Source: Streptomyces resistomycificus (lineage in GTDB: Bacteria > Actinomycetota > Actinomycetes > Streptomycetales > Streptomycetaceae). Taken from it: 64,000 bases of DNA. The notes under the pieces were generated by a model. The model was not told the origin of the DNA, did not search any database, and saw only the letters and a program-made list of their open reading frames with translations. The DNA lies in the NCBI RefSeq assembly GCF_001514265.1, contig NZ_KQ948988.1, positions 751,395-815,394 of the forward strand. Direction: 5' to 3'. The first letter of the stretch is position 1. Every line of letters starts with the position of its first letter. The translations under genes and the position numbers were made by a program. Below are positions 1 to 17,968 of the stretch, piece after piece.

Positions 1-317
1 ATCTGCACTGCGACCAACGAGATGCTGAAGACCACGCCGATGAAGGTCATCATCGCCGAGCTCACCGTGGTCACCACGGCCTTCGCGTCGTTGGCGACCT
101 TCAGCAGGTCCTCGATCGTGTCGTACTCCTGCTCGTCCTGGAGCGCCCCGACGAGGGCGGTGTCGATCTCCGACGCCACCACCCACACGACGAACACGCT
201 CACCATGGCGGCGGCGGGCGCGAACCAGAACGTGTCCCGCAGATGCTCCCTGAGCGGCGACAGCGCCCGCGGTCTGCGCCCCGTCGACGGGCTGTGCGTA
301 ACCATCCAGTCGCTCAT
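1..317 (-). CDS. DUF2254-type membrane protein, 5' part only
   Basis: Read on the minus strand, an open frame begins with MSDWMVTHSPSTGRR at 317 and runs off the left edge after about 105 codons. A basic N-terminus is followed by a hydrophobic segment (AAAMVSVFVVWVVASEID, about residues 35-52). A soluble stretch (LQDEQEYDTIEDLLKVAND) and a second hydrophobic segment (MMTFIGVVFSISLVAVQ) come next. This layout, with a transmembrane helix, a short loop and then the T-F-I-G-V-V-F-S-I-S pattern, is typical of DUF2254 predicted inner-membrane proteins, whose function is unknown. The start was chosen for the match to the family N-terminus; I see no strong Shine-Dalgarno sequence. The gene is transcribed away from the tRNA. 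The family call is fairly secure, but nothing can be said about the missing C-terminal part. Confidence 0.7.
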   Translation of the reverse strand, partial: MSDWMVTHSPSTGRRPRALSPLREHLRDTFWFAPAAAMVSVFVVWVVASEIDTALVGALQDEQEYDTIEDLLKVANDAKAVVTTVSSAMMTFIGVVFSISLVAVQ

Positions 318-459
318 GGTGAGACCATAGATTCCCCGGCGCGGCCTGCCCGGGAGCGCCGCTCGGGGGGTGGATATGCAGGTGAAAGCCACTCCGAAAG
401 CTTGGTATTGTTGTCCATGTCGCCGCGGGGAGCACCCCCGGCCAGGCGGCGGACACCTT

Positions 460-547
460 GTCCGGGTGGCGGAATGGCAGACGCGCTAGCTTGAGGTGCT
501 AGTGCCCTTTATCGGGCGTGGGGGTTCAAGTCCCCCCTCGGACACCA
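460..547 (+). tRNA. tRNA-Leu (GAG anticodon)
   Basis: The 88-nt segment folds as a class II tRNA. The acceptor stem GTCCGGG pairs with CTCGGAC, with one G-U pair. The anticodon arm is CTAGC-TTGAGGT-GCTAG, giving anticodon GAG. A long variable arm follows, and the T-arm carries GGTTCAAGTCC. The discriminator A at 544 is followed by an encoded CCA (545-547). Leu isotype agrees with the long variable arm. tRNA genes are frequent integration or insertion boundaries in Streptomyces; here the gene lies just left of decayed sequence and the biosynthetic cluster. I did not see a second copy of its 3' end in this window. Confidence 0.97.
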
Positions 548-769
548 CTGGGGACGTTCACGAGATCGTCCCGAAGCGTTCGAATTGCCGGTTGAGTCAT
601 GTGACTCACCGGTTTTTCGTCGTTCCCGGGGCCTTGGGGCCTCGGGAACGGCTCGGTGAGAGGGGCGGAGCGCGGCGGAGGTGCGTCACTCGCGTGGCGG
701 AGGCTCGACCTGCTCGGTCGGAAGCGGTCGCGCCACCAGCAAGCGGGCCAAGCTTGTCCTCGATGCCCG

Positions 770-1026
770 CGACATGGCCTTGCGGCGCCGCGACCGCGCC
801 GGAACTCCCGCTGGACCAGGGTTGGTTCACCGCCGACATCGGCTGGTCCACCTGCGCCACCATGGCCGCCTTCCGCTCACCCTGGCCATCTTCGCGGTTT
901 CGCCGGCATCCACGTCGGCCGGATCATCGACCATCACGGTCCCCGGACCATCATGACCACGAGGTCGGCCTCGGAGCCCTGAGCCTGTCGATCGTGGCCC
1001 TCGCTCCCAACCTGCCGGTGTTCTGA
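770..1026 (+). pseudogene. Decayed MFS transporter fragment
   Basis: Pieces of a major facilitator superfamily protein can be read only by changing frame several times. FTADIGWSTCATMAAF lies in one frame, LPLTLAIFAVS in a second, GIHVGRIIDHHGPRTIMTT (the cytoplasmic G-R-x-x-D-x-x-G-P-R loop) in a third, and LGALSLSIVALAPNLPVF in the first frame again. The last piece ends in TGA at 1024-1026. Order and spacing match the N-terminal half of a 12-TM sugar/drug-type MFS protein, so this looks like a degraded gene rather than chance. The left boundary is approximate. It lies between the tRNA and the cluster promoter, consistent with a remnant at an insertion boundary. Confidence 0.6.
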
Positions 1027-1460
1027 ACCGGCCCATGGGTGCGGGCGCGGCCCGTCGCCGTCGGATCCATCCGTAAGCGATCAAGCGGAATGCCGCCACC
1101 GCGTCCGCTGCCCCGGGCAACTCGTGATCAAGCTCCTGATCGCCACTATCTGGGCTCGCCCGGCGGCCCGTGTAAGCGGAATTCAGGCTCGACGTCAGGG
1201 GTCGACTGGGTCGTCTCCAGGCCGTGTCAACCCGCTTGACAACATCGCGCGAGAACTGCCAGGGTCAGCGCCGTGGGTCGGAAGCCGTAAAGGCGATTCA
1301 AGTCAGGGGAACCGAGGAAAGAGTACGACCCCCATTTGTTAACGGCAGTTTTACACGCCCTCTTTGTAAGTAATATTCCATTGACTCTTACTCTGAGTGA
1401 GTCGACTGAGGGCGCGCGACATATTATTGAATTTCCAGGCAGCTCACGGGGGTGGCTTGA
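1027..1460 (+). promoter_or_regulatory. Upstream region of the PKS operon
   Basis: I see no gene in these 434 bases. The last 140 bases (about 1320-1460) are clearly richer in A+T than the rest of the window, as expected for a promoter. A TAATAT at 1371-1376 could be a -10 element, but the best upstream partner (TTTACA, 1350-1355) is only 15 bases away. A second TTGACT occurs at 1380. No start site can be fixed. The region also contains the separately listed operator-like palindrome at 1225-1241. Confidence 0.45.
1225..1241. promoter_or_regulatory. Operator-like palindrome, putative MarR site
   Basis: TGTCAA-CCCGC-TTGACA is a 6-5-6 inverted repeat about 220 bases upstream of the first PKS gene. 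The divergent marR/cupin region has the same half-sites and spacing (TGTCAA-GCAAC-TTGACA at 28434-28450). The inference is that the cluster's MarR protein binds both. The right half also reads as a perfect -35 hexamer, but no -10 follows at 16-19 bases. Confidence 0.5.
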
Positions 1461-4400
1461 ATGGAAGCGCAAAAGTCGACCGATAATTCTTCTGCCGACC
1501 TGGCCGCAGCGGTGCGCTCCGAGTTATCCGCCCGGCTCGGCATGGATCCCGCTGCTCTGCGCGACGACGTCGTGTTCTCCGCCTATGGACTCGACTCGCT
1601 CAAAGCCGTCGGATTCGTAGAGGCGCTCGGCGAACTTATGGGCCGTAAGCTTTCGGCCACGCTCCCGTGGGAATGCCCGACGGTCGAGCGGCTGGTCGCG
1701 CGACTGCTCGGCGGACCGGCGCCGGAGCCGACGGCCACAGGCGCGATGGAGGGTCCGGGGGTGCCTGTGAGCGGCGAGCCCGTCGCCGTCGTGGGCATGG
1801 CCTGCCGCTTCCCGGGCGCTGACGACATCGATCAGTTCTGGCGGCTGCTGAGTGACGGCGCCGACCTGACCGGACCGGTACCGCCGGGGCGGCGAACGCC
1901 CGTGGCGGGGCCGCGTGAAGCGGGCTATCTGCGCGGCCCTGTCGACCAATTCGACCCGCTGTTCTTCGGCATCTCCCCGCGCGAGGCGCAGGAGATGGAT
2001 CCGCAGCAGTCCCTCTTCCTCGAAGTGGCCTGGGAGGCGCTGGACGCCGCCGGGCTCGGCGACGGCAGCCTCGCCGGCAGCCCCACCGGCGTCTTCGTCG
2101 GCGCCATCTGGCACGACTACGCCAACCTGGGTGCGTCGGACGGCCCGGCCTCGGCCTACCTGGCGAGCGGGCGCTCCCTGAACATGATCGCCAACCGCTT
2201 CTCGTACGCCCTCGGGCTGCGTGGTCCGAGCCTGGTCGTCGACACCGCGTGTTCGTCCTCCCTGCTGGCCGTGCACCTCGCCTGTCAGAGCCTGGCCACC
2301 GGGGAGTCGAAGGTCGCCGTCGTCGGCGGGGTCAACCTGCTCCTCGACCCGCGGACCACGGAGGCGCTGCAGGGCTTCGGCGCTCTCGCGCCGGACGGCC
2401 GGTGCAAGGTCTTCGACGAGAGCGCCGACGGCTTCGGCCGGGGCGAGGGCTGCGGCGTCGTCGTCCTCAAGCCCCTGTCGCGCGCGCTCGCCGACAACGA
2501 CCGGATCTGGTGCGTGATCCGGGGATCGGCCGCCAACAACGACGGACAGAGCAACGGCCTGACCGCGCCGAACCCCGTCGCCCAGCAGGAAGTCCTCAGC
2601 CGGGCCTACGAGACGGCGGCGGTCGACGCGCGCGAGGTCGCGTACGTCGAGACGCACGGCACGGGTACCGTGCTCGGCGACCCGATCGAGGCCTCTGCCC
2701 TCGGCGCGGTGCTCACCGTGGGGCGTCAGGAGGACGCGCCCGACCTGGTCCTCGGTTCGGTGAAGGCGAACATCGGCCACCTCGAAGGCGCCGCGGGCAT
2801 CGCGGGGCTGATGAAGGCGGCGCTCTGCCTGTGGCACCGCCAGATCCCGTCGAACCCGCACTTCGAAACCCCGAACGCGCACATCGACTTCGAGGGAATG
2901 CGCCTGCGCGTCCCGCGCGAGAACGAGGCATGGCCGCAGAACGCGCGCCCGCTCGCCGGAGTCAGCGCCTTCGGCTTTGGCGGCACGAACGTGCACGTCG
3001 TTCTCGAAGGACGTGACGAGCCCTCGCTCCGTGAACTGCCCCCGGCAAGCGCCCCGGAGCCGGTCGGGCAGCCCACCGCCCCACCTGTGGACGGGCCGAA
3101 CCCGGACATCCTCTTCGTCTGCTCCCCGCACGGGCACCAGTACGCGGAGATGGGCGTCGAGCTGATGCGCGCGGAACCGGTCTTCCGCGCCGCGGTCGAG
3201 GAGTGCGACCGCTACTTCGTCCCGCTGGCCGGCTGGTCCCTGGCCGAGAAGCTCGCCACGGGCTCGGAGTCCAGGAAGCGCCTGGACGTGGTCCTGCCGC
3301 TGCTGTACGCCGTGCAGGTCGGCCTGGCCCGCCTGCTGGAACACCACGGCGTGCGCCCGGCCTCGGTGGTCGGACACTGCATCGGCGAGATCCCGGCGGC
3401 CGTGATCGCCGGAATCCTCGACGTGGAACAGGGGACGGCGCTCGTCTACCACTACAGCCGGTACCAGTACCAGATGGCCCGCCCTGACCACGGCATGGCC
3501 GCGCTGGAGTACACGGCGGCCGAGGCGCACGAACTCGTCGGCGACGACGACAGGGTGACCGTGGCCGCGTGCAACGGGCCGCGTTCCACCGTGATCTCCG
3601 GCGACCGCGCCCGGCTCGAAGAGCTGGTCGCCGCAACCAGGGCCGCCGGCGCCCAGGCCGGCATGATCGACGTCGACGTGGCCGGACACGGCCCGGCGAT
3701 CGAGCAGGTCATCGAGGACCTGGTGCGCGACATCGGCGAGCTGCGCCCGCGCCCGGGGCGGATCCCGTTGATCTCCTCGGTCACCGCGGAGCCGCTCGAC
3801 TGGCGTGAGGTCAACGGCGCCTACTTCGCGCAGAACCTCCGCTGCCTGGTCCGGTTCGACGACGCCGTACGCCGGGCGATGACCGACGGCGCCTCGGTAC
3901 TCCTGGAGATCACCGCCCATGCCGTGCTGCTGCACGCGCTGAGGCAGCTCACCGAGGAGGCCGCAACCGCCGCCACCGGCGATGACCGCAGCCCTGTCGC
4001 ACTCGGCACCATGCGGCGCGGCGACCCGCGCGGCGGACTCTCCGACGCGCTCGCGGCGCTGCGGGCGCTCGGCTGGCAGCCGGAAGTGCGGGACGAGCGG
4101 ACGGCGCAGCTGCTGACCCTCTCCGCGCGGAGTCCGGAGGCGCTGCTCCAGTACGCCGGAGAGACGGCCGGCGCGCTGCGCACGGCCACGCCGGAGACCA
4201 CCGTGGCGGACGTCTGCCGGGCCACCGCCCGCCGCACCGCCTTCCCGTATCGGCTTGCCGCGGTCGGGCGCGATCTGCCCGGCCTGGCCGCCGACCTGGA
4301 GCGGCTCGCCCAGGGCGGCGACGCGGAGGCCGCATGGGCCTCCGAGCAGCCCGCGGCCGGCCGGCCCCGGACCGCGTTCGTCTTCCCCGGTCCCGGCTCG

Positions 4401-6575
4401 CAGTGGCCCGGCACGGCCCGGAGCCTGCTGGCCGAGGAGCCGGTGTTCGCGGCGGTGCTGCGCGAGTGCGACGCGAAGGCGGCGCCGCTGCTCGGCCGCT
4501 CGCTCCTCGAGGAGCTGAACTCCACCGCGACGGACGGGCAGCCGAACGGTCCCGTCCAGCCGCTGCTCTTCTCCGTCCAGGTGGCACTCGCCGAGCTGTG
4601 GCGGTCCTGGGGAGTGGAGCCGGACGTGGTGATCGGCCACGGCGTTGGCGAGGTGGCGGCGGCGTGTACGAGCGGGGCACTCACCCTGGACGACGGCCTG
4701 CGGATCACCTGCCTCGGCAGCGTTCTGTCGGACAGCCCGCCGGAGGAGCTGCGGGCGGAGCTGAGCGCGCTCCGGCCGACCGCCGGCCGGGTCCCGATCC
4801 ACTCGACTGTGCTGAACCAGCGCGTCGACGGCTCCGGCATGGACGCCGCGTACTGGTGCGACACCCTGCGCGAGCCCCCGGCGTTCCCGGACGGTGTCCG
4901 GTCGCTGCTCGACGACGGCAACGCCCTCTTCGTCGAGATCAGCCCGGACCCGGTCCTCACCAGCGCGATCGACGAGGCCGCCGCGCACGCCGGGCGCCGG
5001 GTGACGGTCGTCCCGTCGCTGCGCCGCGACGAGGACGGGCGCGCGGTCATGCTGGGGTCGCTCGGCGCCGCCCATCTCGCCGGTGCCGAGGTCGACGGAA
5101 GCGCGGCGCTGCGCCCCGGCGCGCGTCGCCAGGCGGATCTTCCGGCGTACCCCTGGCAGCGACAGCACTTCCCGATTCCAGGCCTGTCCGGTGCCGATCG
5201 CGAGGCACGCTCCGGGTACGCGGCCGGTACGGGTCTGGTGCTCGGCGCCCGGCTCGACTCCGCGGTCGAACCCGGGGTGCACTACTGGCAGACACGGCTG
5301 TCCGCGGAGATCCCGGAGGTCGCGGACCACCAGGTCCGGGGCACCGCGGTGGTGCCGGGATCGGCCTACCTCGCGCTGGCTGCGGCCGCGGTCGACGAGG
5401 TGAGGCCGGGGGCGGAACTCGGTGTCTCCGACCTCCTGTTCGCCTCCGTGCTCGCGCCGGAGGCAGGACGGCCGCGGCTCGTGCAGTCGGTGTGGTCGCA
5501 GGAGGGAGGCGGCGCCCGCTTCCGGGTCTTCGACCGTGGAGGCGCGACCCCGCTCCTGCTCGCCGAGGCCGTGTTCCGGGCCGAGGACCGCACGCCGGAC
5601 GAGCACGGTCCCCTGCACCACGGTCCCCTGCGCCACGACACGGAGCTCTCCATGCCGGACGCCCTCACGGAGGACGGCTTCTACCGGCTGCTGGCCGACC
5701 ACGGCGTCGAGTGCGGTCCGGAGTACCGGCGGGTGACCGCCTTCCGGGCCGTCGACGGCGGCGCGGTCGCGCTGGCCACGCTCACGGCACAGGACCTCGC
5801 GATGGCGGGTACGCGACTGCCGCGCGCCGCGTACGACGCGGCCTTCCAGACCGTCACCGCCGCCGTCCTCGGAGGCGGAGACCCGGACGGGACGGGCATG
5901 GTGCTGGTCGAGGGAGCCGACTCGATTTCCTTCGCCGGCAAGCCGTCCGACACGGTCTCCGTCCACGTGCGCCTCGAAGCGGACGGCGCCGGGGGCACCC
6001 GGGCCGACGTGCGGATGCTGGACGCCGCCGGCGGTGACCTGATGGAGCTCCGTGGGCTGCGCGTGCGCCGGTCCGACACCTTGCGGATCGCCTCACCCGC
6101 CGTGGAACCGGGCGGCTTCGCGCAGGCCCCGGAGTCCGCGCGGCCCGCGGCGGCCGACGAGCGGGGGCCGGAGCCGCTCACGGCGGACCCGGCCGAGGTC
6201 GAGTCCATCGTGCGGACGGCCGTCGCACGGATCGTGGACACGAGCCCCGAGCGCCTCCGCGTCGACCAGCCGTTCCGCGAGTTCGGCATGGACTCGCTCA
6301 TGGCGGTCGAGCTCCGCAAGAGGCTGGAACGGAAGTTCGGCGTGAAGCTGTCGTCCAGCCTCGCCTTCAACTACCCGACGGTCCAGGAGCTCGTGCCGTA
6401 CCTCATCGACAAGGCCGGGCTGAGCACGCCGCGGCGAGACGCCGATACGCAGCGGCCGCCCGAGCCGCTGTCGCCCGGCTCACCCAACGGATCCGCGCTC
6501 CAGCCCGGTGTGGACGACGCAGACAGCCTGCTGCGGGAGCTCGAACTCCTCGAAGCACGCATAGAGGACCTCTGA
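1461..6575 (+). CDS. Type I PKS, ACP-KS-AT-AT-DH-ACP
   Basis: This 1704-residue modular polyketide synthase opens with an acyl carrier protein (about 10-90, phosphopantetheine Ser46 in GLDSLKA). A ketosynthase follows (about 105-530) with the full triad Cys264, His399 and His440. An acyltransferase-like domain (about 550-860) has GHCIGE, so its nucleophile Ser is replaced by Cys640, and its N-terminal GQGSQ motif is gone. A second, shorter AT-like domain (about 970-1180) has GHGVGE with Gly1061 and lacks the small ferredoxin-like subdomain. A dehydratase (about 1265-1540) keeps His1290 (HxxxGxxxxP) and Asp1459. A second ACP carries Ser1612. There is no KR, ER or integrated MT. The N-terminal ACP may be a loading carrier. 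Codon 22 is TTA (1524-1526), implying bldA-dependent translation. The next PKS gene starts one base after the stop. The domain calls are firm; AT activity is uncertain. Confidence 0.93.
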   Translation: MEAQKSTDNSSADLAAAVRSELSARLGMDPAALRDDVVFSAYGLDSLKAVGFVEALGELMGRKLSATLPWECPTVERLVARLLGGPAPEPTATGAMEGPGVPVSGEPVAVVGMACRFPGADDIDQFWRLLSDGADLTGPVPPGRRTPVAGPREAGYLRGPVDQFDPLFFGISPREAQEMDPQQSLFLEVAWEALDAAGLGDGSLAGSPTGVFVGAIWHDYANLGASDGPASAYLASGRSLNMIANRFSYALGLRGPSLVVDTACSSSLLAVHLACQSLATGESKVAVVGGVNLLLDPRTTEALQGFGALAPDGRCKVFDESADGFGRGEGCGVVVLKPLSRALADNDRIWCVIRGSAANNDGQSNGLTAPNPVAQQEVLSRAYETAAVDAREVAYVETHGTGTVLGDPIEASALGAVLTVGRQEDAPDLVLGSVKANIGHLEGAAGIAGLMKAALCLWHRQIPSNPHFETPNAHIDFEGMRLRVPRENEAWPQNARPLAGVSAFGFGGTNVHVVLEGRDEPSLRELPPASAPEPVGQPTAPPVDGPNPDILFVCSPHGHQYAEMGVELMRAEPVFRAAVEECDRYFVPLAGWSLAEKLATGSESRKRLDVVLPLLYAVQVGLARLLEHHGVRPASVVGHCIGEIPAAVIAGILDVEQGTALVYHYSRYQYQMARPDHGMAALEYTAAEAHELVGDDDRVTVAACNGPRSTVISGDRARLEELVAATRAAGAQAGMIDVDVAGHGPAIEQVIEDLVRDIGELRPRPGRIPLISSVTAEPLDWREVNGAYFAQNLRCLVRFDDAVRRAMTDGASVLLEITAHAVLLHALRQLTEEAATAATGDDRSPVALGTMRRGDPRGGLSDALAALRALGWQPEVRDERTAQLLTLSARSPEALLQYAGETAGALRTATPETTVADVCRATARRTAFPYRLAAVGRDLPGLAADLERLAQGGDAEAAWASEQPAAGRPRTAFVFPGPGSQWPGTARSLLAEEPVFAAVLRECDAKAAPLLGRSLLEELNSTATDGQPNGPVQPLLFSVQVALAELWRSWGVEPDVVIGHGVGEVAAACTSGALTLDDGLRITCLGSVLSDSPPEELRAELSALRPTAGRVPIHSTVLNQRVDGSGMDAAYWCDTLREPPAFPDGVRSLLDDGNALFVEISPDPVLTSAIDEAAAHAGRRVTVVPSLRRDEDGRAVMLGSLGAAHLAGAEVDGSAALRPGARRQADLPAYPWQRQHFPIPGLSGADREARSGYAAGTGLVLGARLDSAVEPGVHYWQTRLSAEIPEVADHQVRGTAVVPGSAYLALAAAAVDEVRPGAELGVSDLLFASVLAPEAGRPRLVQSVWSQEGGGARFRVFDRGGATPLLLAEAVFRAEDRTPDEHGPLHHGPLRHDTELSMPDALTEDGFYRLLADHGVECGPEYRRVTAFRAVDGGAVALATLTAQDLAMAGTRLPRAAYDAAFQTVTAAVLGGGDPDGTGMVLVEGADSISFAGKPSDTVSVHVRLEADGAGGTRADVRMLDAAGGDLMELRGLRVRRSDTLRIASPAVEPGGFAQAPESARPAAADERGPEPLTADPAEVESIVRTAVARIVDTSPERLRVDQPFREFGMDSLMAVELRKRLERKFGVKLSSSLAFNYPTVQELVPYLIDKAGLSTPRRDADTQRPPEPLSPGSPNGSALQPGVDDADSLLRELELLEARIEDL

Positions 6576-6576
6576 C

Positions 6577-9500
6577 ATGACCGATTCCCCCACCGTCGCG
6601 GCTCGGCCCGCGGCGGCGCCCGACGCTGCCCGCATCGTCGCACGCCTCCGGGAACGCATCGAGAAGCTGGAGCGCACCCGCAGCGAGCCGATCGCGCTGA
6701 TCGGCATCGGCTGCCGCCTGCCGGGCGGCGTCCGGTCCATGGAGGACTACTGGGACCTGCTCTCCGGCGGCGTGGACGCCATCACGCCCATTCCCGCCTC
6801 GCGGTGGGACGGGGACTCCTACTACGACCCCGACCCGGAGACGCCCGGCCGGATGCGGATGCGGTACGGCGCCTTCGTCGACGGGGTCGACGAGTTCGAC
6901 CCGTACTTCTTCGGCATCTCGCCGCGCGAGGCCTCCCGAATGGACCCGCAGCAGCGGCTGTTCCTGGAGGTCGCCTGGGAGGCGCTGGACCGGGCCGGAC
7001 TCTCCCGGGAGAGGCTCGCCGGCACCTCGACCGGTGTGTTCGTCGGGGTGAACTCCGCCGACTACCTCCAGCTCCAGGTCGCCGACCCGTCCTGGGCGGA
7101 CACCTACACGATCACCGGCGGCACCAACTCGCTGATCGCGAACCGGCTCTCCTACCTGCTCGACCTCAACGGCCCGAGCCTGACTGTGGACACCGCCTGC
7201 TCCTCCTCGCTCGTCGCGGTGCACCTGGCCTGCCAGAGCCTGCGCAGCGGCGAGAGCGACCTGACCGTGGTCGGCGGTGTGAACCTGATCCTGTCCCCCT
7301 CGGTGGCGGTCGCCCACGCGAAGGGCATGCCGCTTTCGCCGGACGGCCGATGTCGCACCTTCGACGCCGCCGCGAGCGGATACACGCGGGGCGAGGGCGT
7401 GGTCGCGGTCGCGCTCCGCCGGCTCAGCGACGCGGTGGCCGCGGGCGACCCGGTCATCGCGGTGATCAACGGCACCGCGGTGAACCAGGACGGGCTGAGC
7501 AACGGTCAGACCGCCCCGAACGGCCGGGCCCAGCAGAAGGTGATCCGCCAGGCGCTCAAGTCCGCCGCCCTCCAGCCGGACCAGATCACCCTCGTCGAGG
7601 CGCACGGCACGGGCACGGTCCTCGGCGACCCGATCGAGGTCGAGGCGCTGGCGGCGACCTACGGGCGCGCGGACGAGGCACCGCCCTGCCTGCTCGGCTC
7701 GGTGAAGACCAACATCGGCCACCTGGAGTCGGCCGCGGGACTCGCCGGGCTGGTGAAGGCCGCACTGTGCATCAAGCACGGCCGGATCATCGGCAATTTG
7801 AACTTCGACCGCCTCAACCCGAACATCGACCTGGACGGCACGCGGCTGGCCATCGCCGAAAAGGCCCAGGACTGGACGGTGCCCGACCGCTTCCGGCACG
7901 CGGCGGTCAGCTCCTTCGGCGCCGGCGGGACGAACGCGCACGCGATCCTCGGCCCGGCACCGTCACCGGAGCCCGCACCCGAGGCCGCGCCCGCCCCGCC
8001 GCCCCCGTACGTCGTGGCGATGTCCGCCCGCACCGAGGAGCTCCTCGCCGCGACCGCGGCGGCGCACCGGGACTTCCTGCACGGGGCCCCGGCCGGCGAC
8101 GCGGAGTTCCGGGGCGTCGCGCACACGTCGACCGTCCGGCGTACCCACCAGGAGCACCGCCTCGCCGTGGTGGCCCGCACCGCGCGCGAGGCGGCGGAGC
8201 GGCTCGGCGACTGGTCGGAGTCCGGCTTCGCAGCCGGTGTGACCAGCGGGCGGGCCGCCGACGCGCCGAACGGTGTGGTGTTCGCCTTCTCGGCGCACGC
8301 GCAGGGCGGCTGGGCGGAGACCGCGTGGCGGCTGTCGCAGGAGAGCACCGTCTTCCGGGAGACGCTCGACGACTGCGATGACGCCCTGCGCCCGTGGCTC
8401 GGCCGGAGCATCCACGACCTGATCGAGGGCATCGACGACGAGCAGCGGATCGACCTGGTGCAGCCGGTGCGGTACGCGATCACCCTCGGCTTGGGCGCCT
8501 GGTGGACGGAGCTGGGGATCCGCCCGCAGGCCGTCATCGGGCACGGGTTCGGCGAGATGGCCGCGGCCCGGTTCGCCGGGGTGCTGGACCGCGTCGACGC
8601 CGCCCGGGTGATCTGCGCGCAGAGCGCCGCCGTCGAGGCGCGGCGGGGCCACGGCGGGATGCTCGCGGTAGCCGCGTCGGCCGACCGGCTCGCCGGTCTG
8701 GTCCGGCGCCACGAGGGGCTCGCGGTGGCCTCGTCGGAAGGGCCACTGTCCGCTGCGCTCTCCGGCCCGCAGGACGCGTTGGAGAAGGCGGCGGCCGAGC
8801 TGAAGGCGGAGAACGTCCCGTCACGGCTGGTCAGGCAGGCGGTCGCGACCCACAGCTCGGCCATGGACGCGATGCGCGAGGGACTGCTCGACGCGCTGTC
8901 CGGGCTGACTCCGCGGCCGGCCGGTCCGCAGATCGTCTCCACGGTGACCGGACAGGTCCGCGAAGGCACCGGATTCGGGCCGGAGCACTGGTTCGAGAAC
9001 ATGCGGCGCACGGTCCGCTTCTGGGACGCGGCGCAGACCGCGCTCGGCCTCGGCGCCGGCCTGTTCGTCGACCTGAGCCCGGGCCAGCCGCTCACCAGCA
9101 GTCTCCAGCGGGCCCTCGCCGACGCCGGGGTCGAGGGGCTGGCCGTGCCCGCGCCGAACTCGGGCGCCGCGGCCGGGGAACCCCTGCTGCTGGGCGCCGC
9201 GGCGCTGCACTGCGCAGGCCTGCCGATACGTTTCGACACGCTGCTCGGTCCGGTCGCGCAGGCGGTGCCGCTGGTGTCCCAGCAGTGGCAGCACGAGCGG
9301 CTCTGGTACCGCGAGCGCGACACCCAGGCCGTGGCGCAGGCGCCGAAACCGGCCGCGCCGCAGCGGCGCCGCGCCTCCGCCGATGCCGAGCTCGGCGGGC
9401 GACTGCGTACCCTGCCGCCGGCCGAACGGGAGTCGGCCGCCGCGGACTTCGTCCTCGGCCTGGTGGCCACGGCCCTGGAGTTCGACCCCCGGGAGCTCGA

Positions 9501-9819
9501 CCCGGACGCGGGCTTCTTCCAGCTCGGCATGGACTCGCTCATGGCGACCAACGTGCACAAGCGGATCGTCGCCGCCCTCGGCATCCAGATCCCGGCGACG
9601 GTCATGTTCGAGCACGGGTCCGTCAACGCGCTCGCCCGCCACCTGGCCGAGGTGGCCGTTCCCGAGGGCGAGGACGGGGCCGTTCCCGAGGCCGTCACGG
9701 TGCCCACCCCCGAGGCCGAGGCCCGGGACGTGGAGGCACTGGATCTCGCCGAGGCCGAAGGCCTGTCGGAAGAAGAACTCATTTCTCTGCTCAACGCGGA
9801 AATCGACAGTGAGGGTTAG
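6577..9819 (+). CDS. Type I PKS, KS-AT(inactive)-ACP
   Basis: This single-module polyketide synthase has 1080 residues. A short N-terminal coiled segment (ARIVARLRERIEKLERTR) looks like a docking helix that receives the chain from the preceding protein. The ketosynthase (about 35-460) has Cys208 in DTACSSS, EAHGTGT and KTNIGHLES, so it should condense. The AT-like domain (about 560-860) reads GHGFGE, with Gly657 where the catalytic serine belongs, and SAHAQGG in place of GQGSQ, so it should not load extender units itself. An ACP (Ser987 in MDSLMA) is followed by an acidic C-terminal tail that is probably a docking element. There is no reductive domain, so the module would leave a beta-keto group. 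It lies one base downstream of the first PKS gene and ten bases upstream of the third, so the three are probably one transcript. Confidence 0.93.
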   Translation: MTDSPTVAARPAAAPDAARIVARLRERIEKLERTRSEPIALIGIGCRLPGGVRSMEDYWDLLSGGVDAITPIPASRWDGDSYYDPDPETPGRMRMRYGAFVDGVDEFDPYFFGISPREASRMDPQQRLFLEVAWEALDRAGLSRERLAGTSTGVFVGVNSADYLQLQVADPSWADTYTITGGTNSLIANRLSYLLDLNGPSLTVDTACSSSLVAVHLACQSLRSGESDLTVVGGVNLILSPSVAVAHAKGMPLSPDGRCRTFDAAASGYTRGEGVVAVALRRLSDAVAAGDPVIAVINGTAVNQDGLSNGQTAPNGRAQQKVIRQALKSAALQPDQITLVEAHGTGTVLGDPIEVEALAATYGRADEAPPCLLGSVKTNIGHLESAAGLAGLVKAALCIKHGRIIGNLNFDRLNPNIDLDGTRLAIAEKAQDWTVPDRFRHAAVSSFGAGGTNAHAILGPAPSPEPAPEAAPAPPPPYVVAMSARTEELLAATAAAHRDFLHGAPAGDAEFRGVAHTSTVRRTHQEHRLAVVARTAREAAERLGDWSESGFAAGVTSGRAADAPNGVVFAFSAHAQGGWAETAWRLSQESTVFRETLDDCDDALRPWLGRSIHDLIEGIDDEQRIDLVQPVRYAITLGLGAWWTELGIRPQAVIGHGFGEMAAARFAGVLDRVDAARVICAQSAAVEARRGHGGMLAVAASADRLAGLVRRHEGLAVASSEGPLSAALSGPQDALEKAAAELKAENVPSRLVRQAVATHSSAMDAMREGLLDALSGLTPRPAGPQIVSTVTGQVREGTGFGPEHWFENMRRTVRFWDAAQTALGLGAGLFVDLSPGQPLTSSLQRALADAGVEGLAVPAPNSGAAAGEPLLLGAAALHCAGLPIRFDTLLGPVAQAVPLVSQQWQHERLWYRERDTQAVAQAPKPAAPQRRRASADAELGGRLRTLPPAERESAAADFVLGLVATALEFDPRELDPDAGFFQLGMDSLMATNVHKRIVAALGIQIPATVMFEHGSVNALARHLAEVAVPEGEDGAVPEAVTVPTPEAEARDVEALDLAEAEGLSEEELISLLNAEIDSEG

Positions 9820-9829
9820 GCGAAGGGCT

Positions 9830-17920
<8,091 letters not shown>

Positions 17921-17968
17921 CCAAACCGACGAGCGAACCCCCGACGAAAGACGAGAGGACACCCAACC

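Noticed and set aside
1524..5966. Very long minus-strand open frame (about 1480 codons) opposite the first PKS gene
   Set aside because: GC-rich codon bias makes long antisense frames common; the translation has no recognisable domain and the + strand has complete PKS domains.
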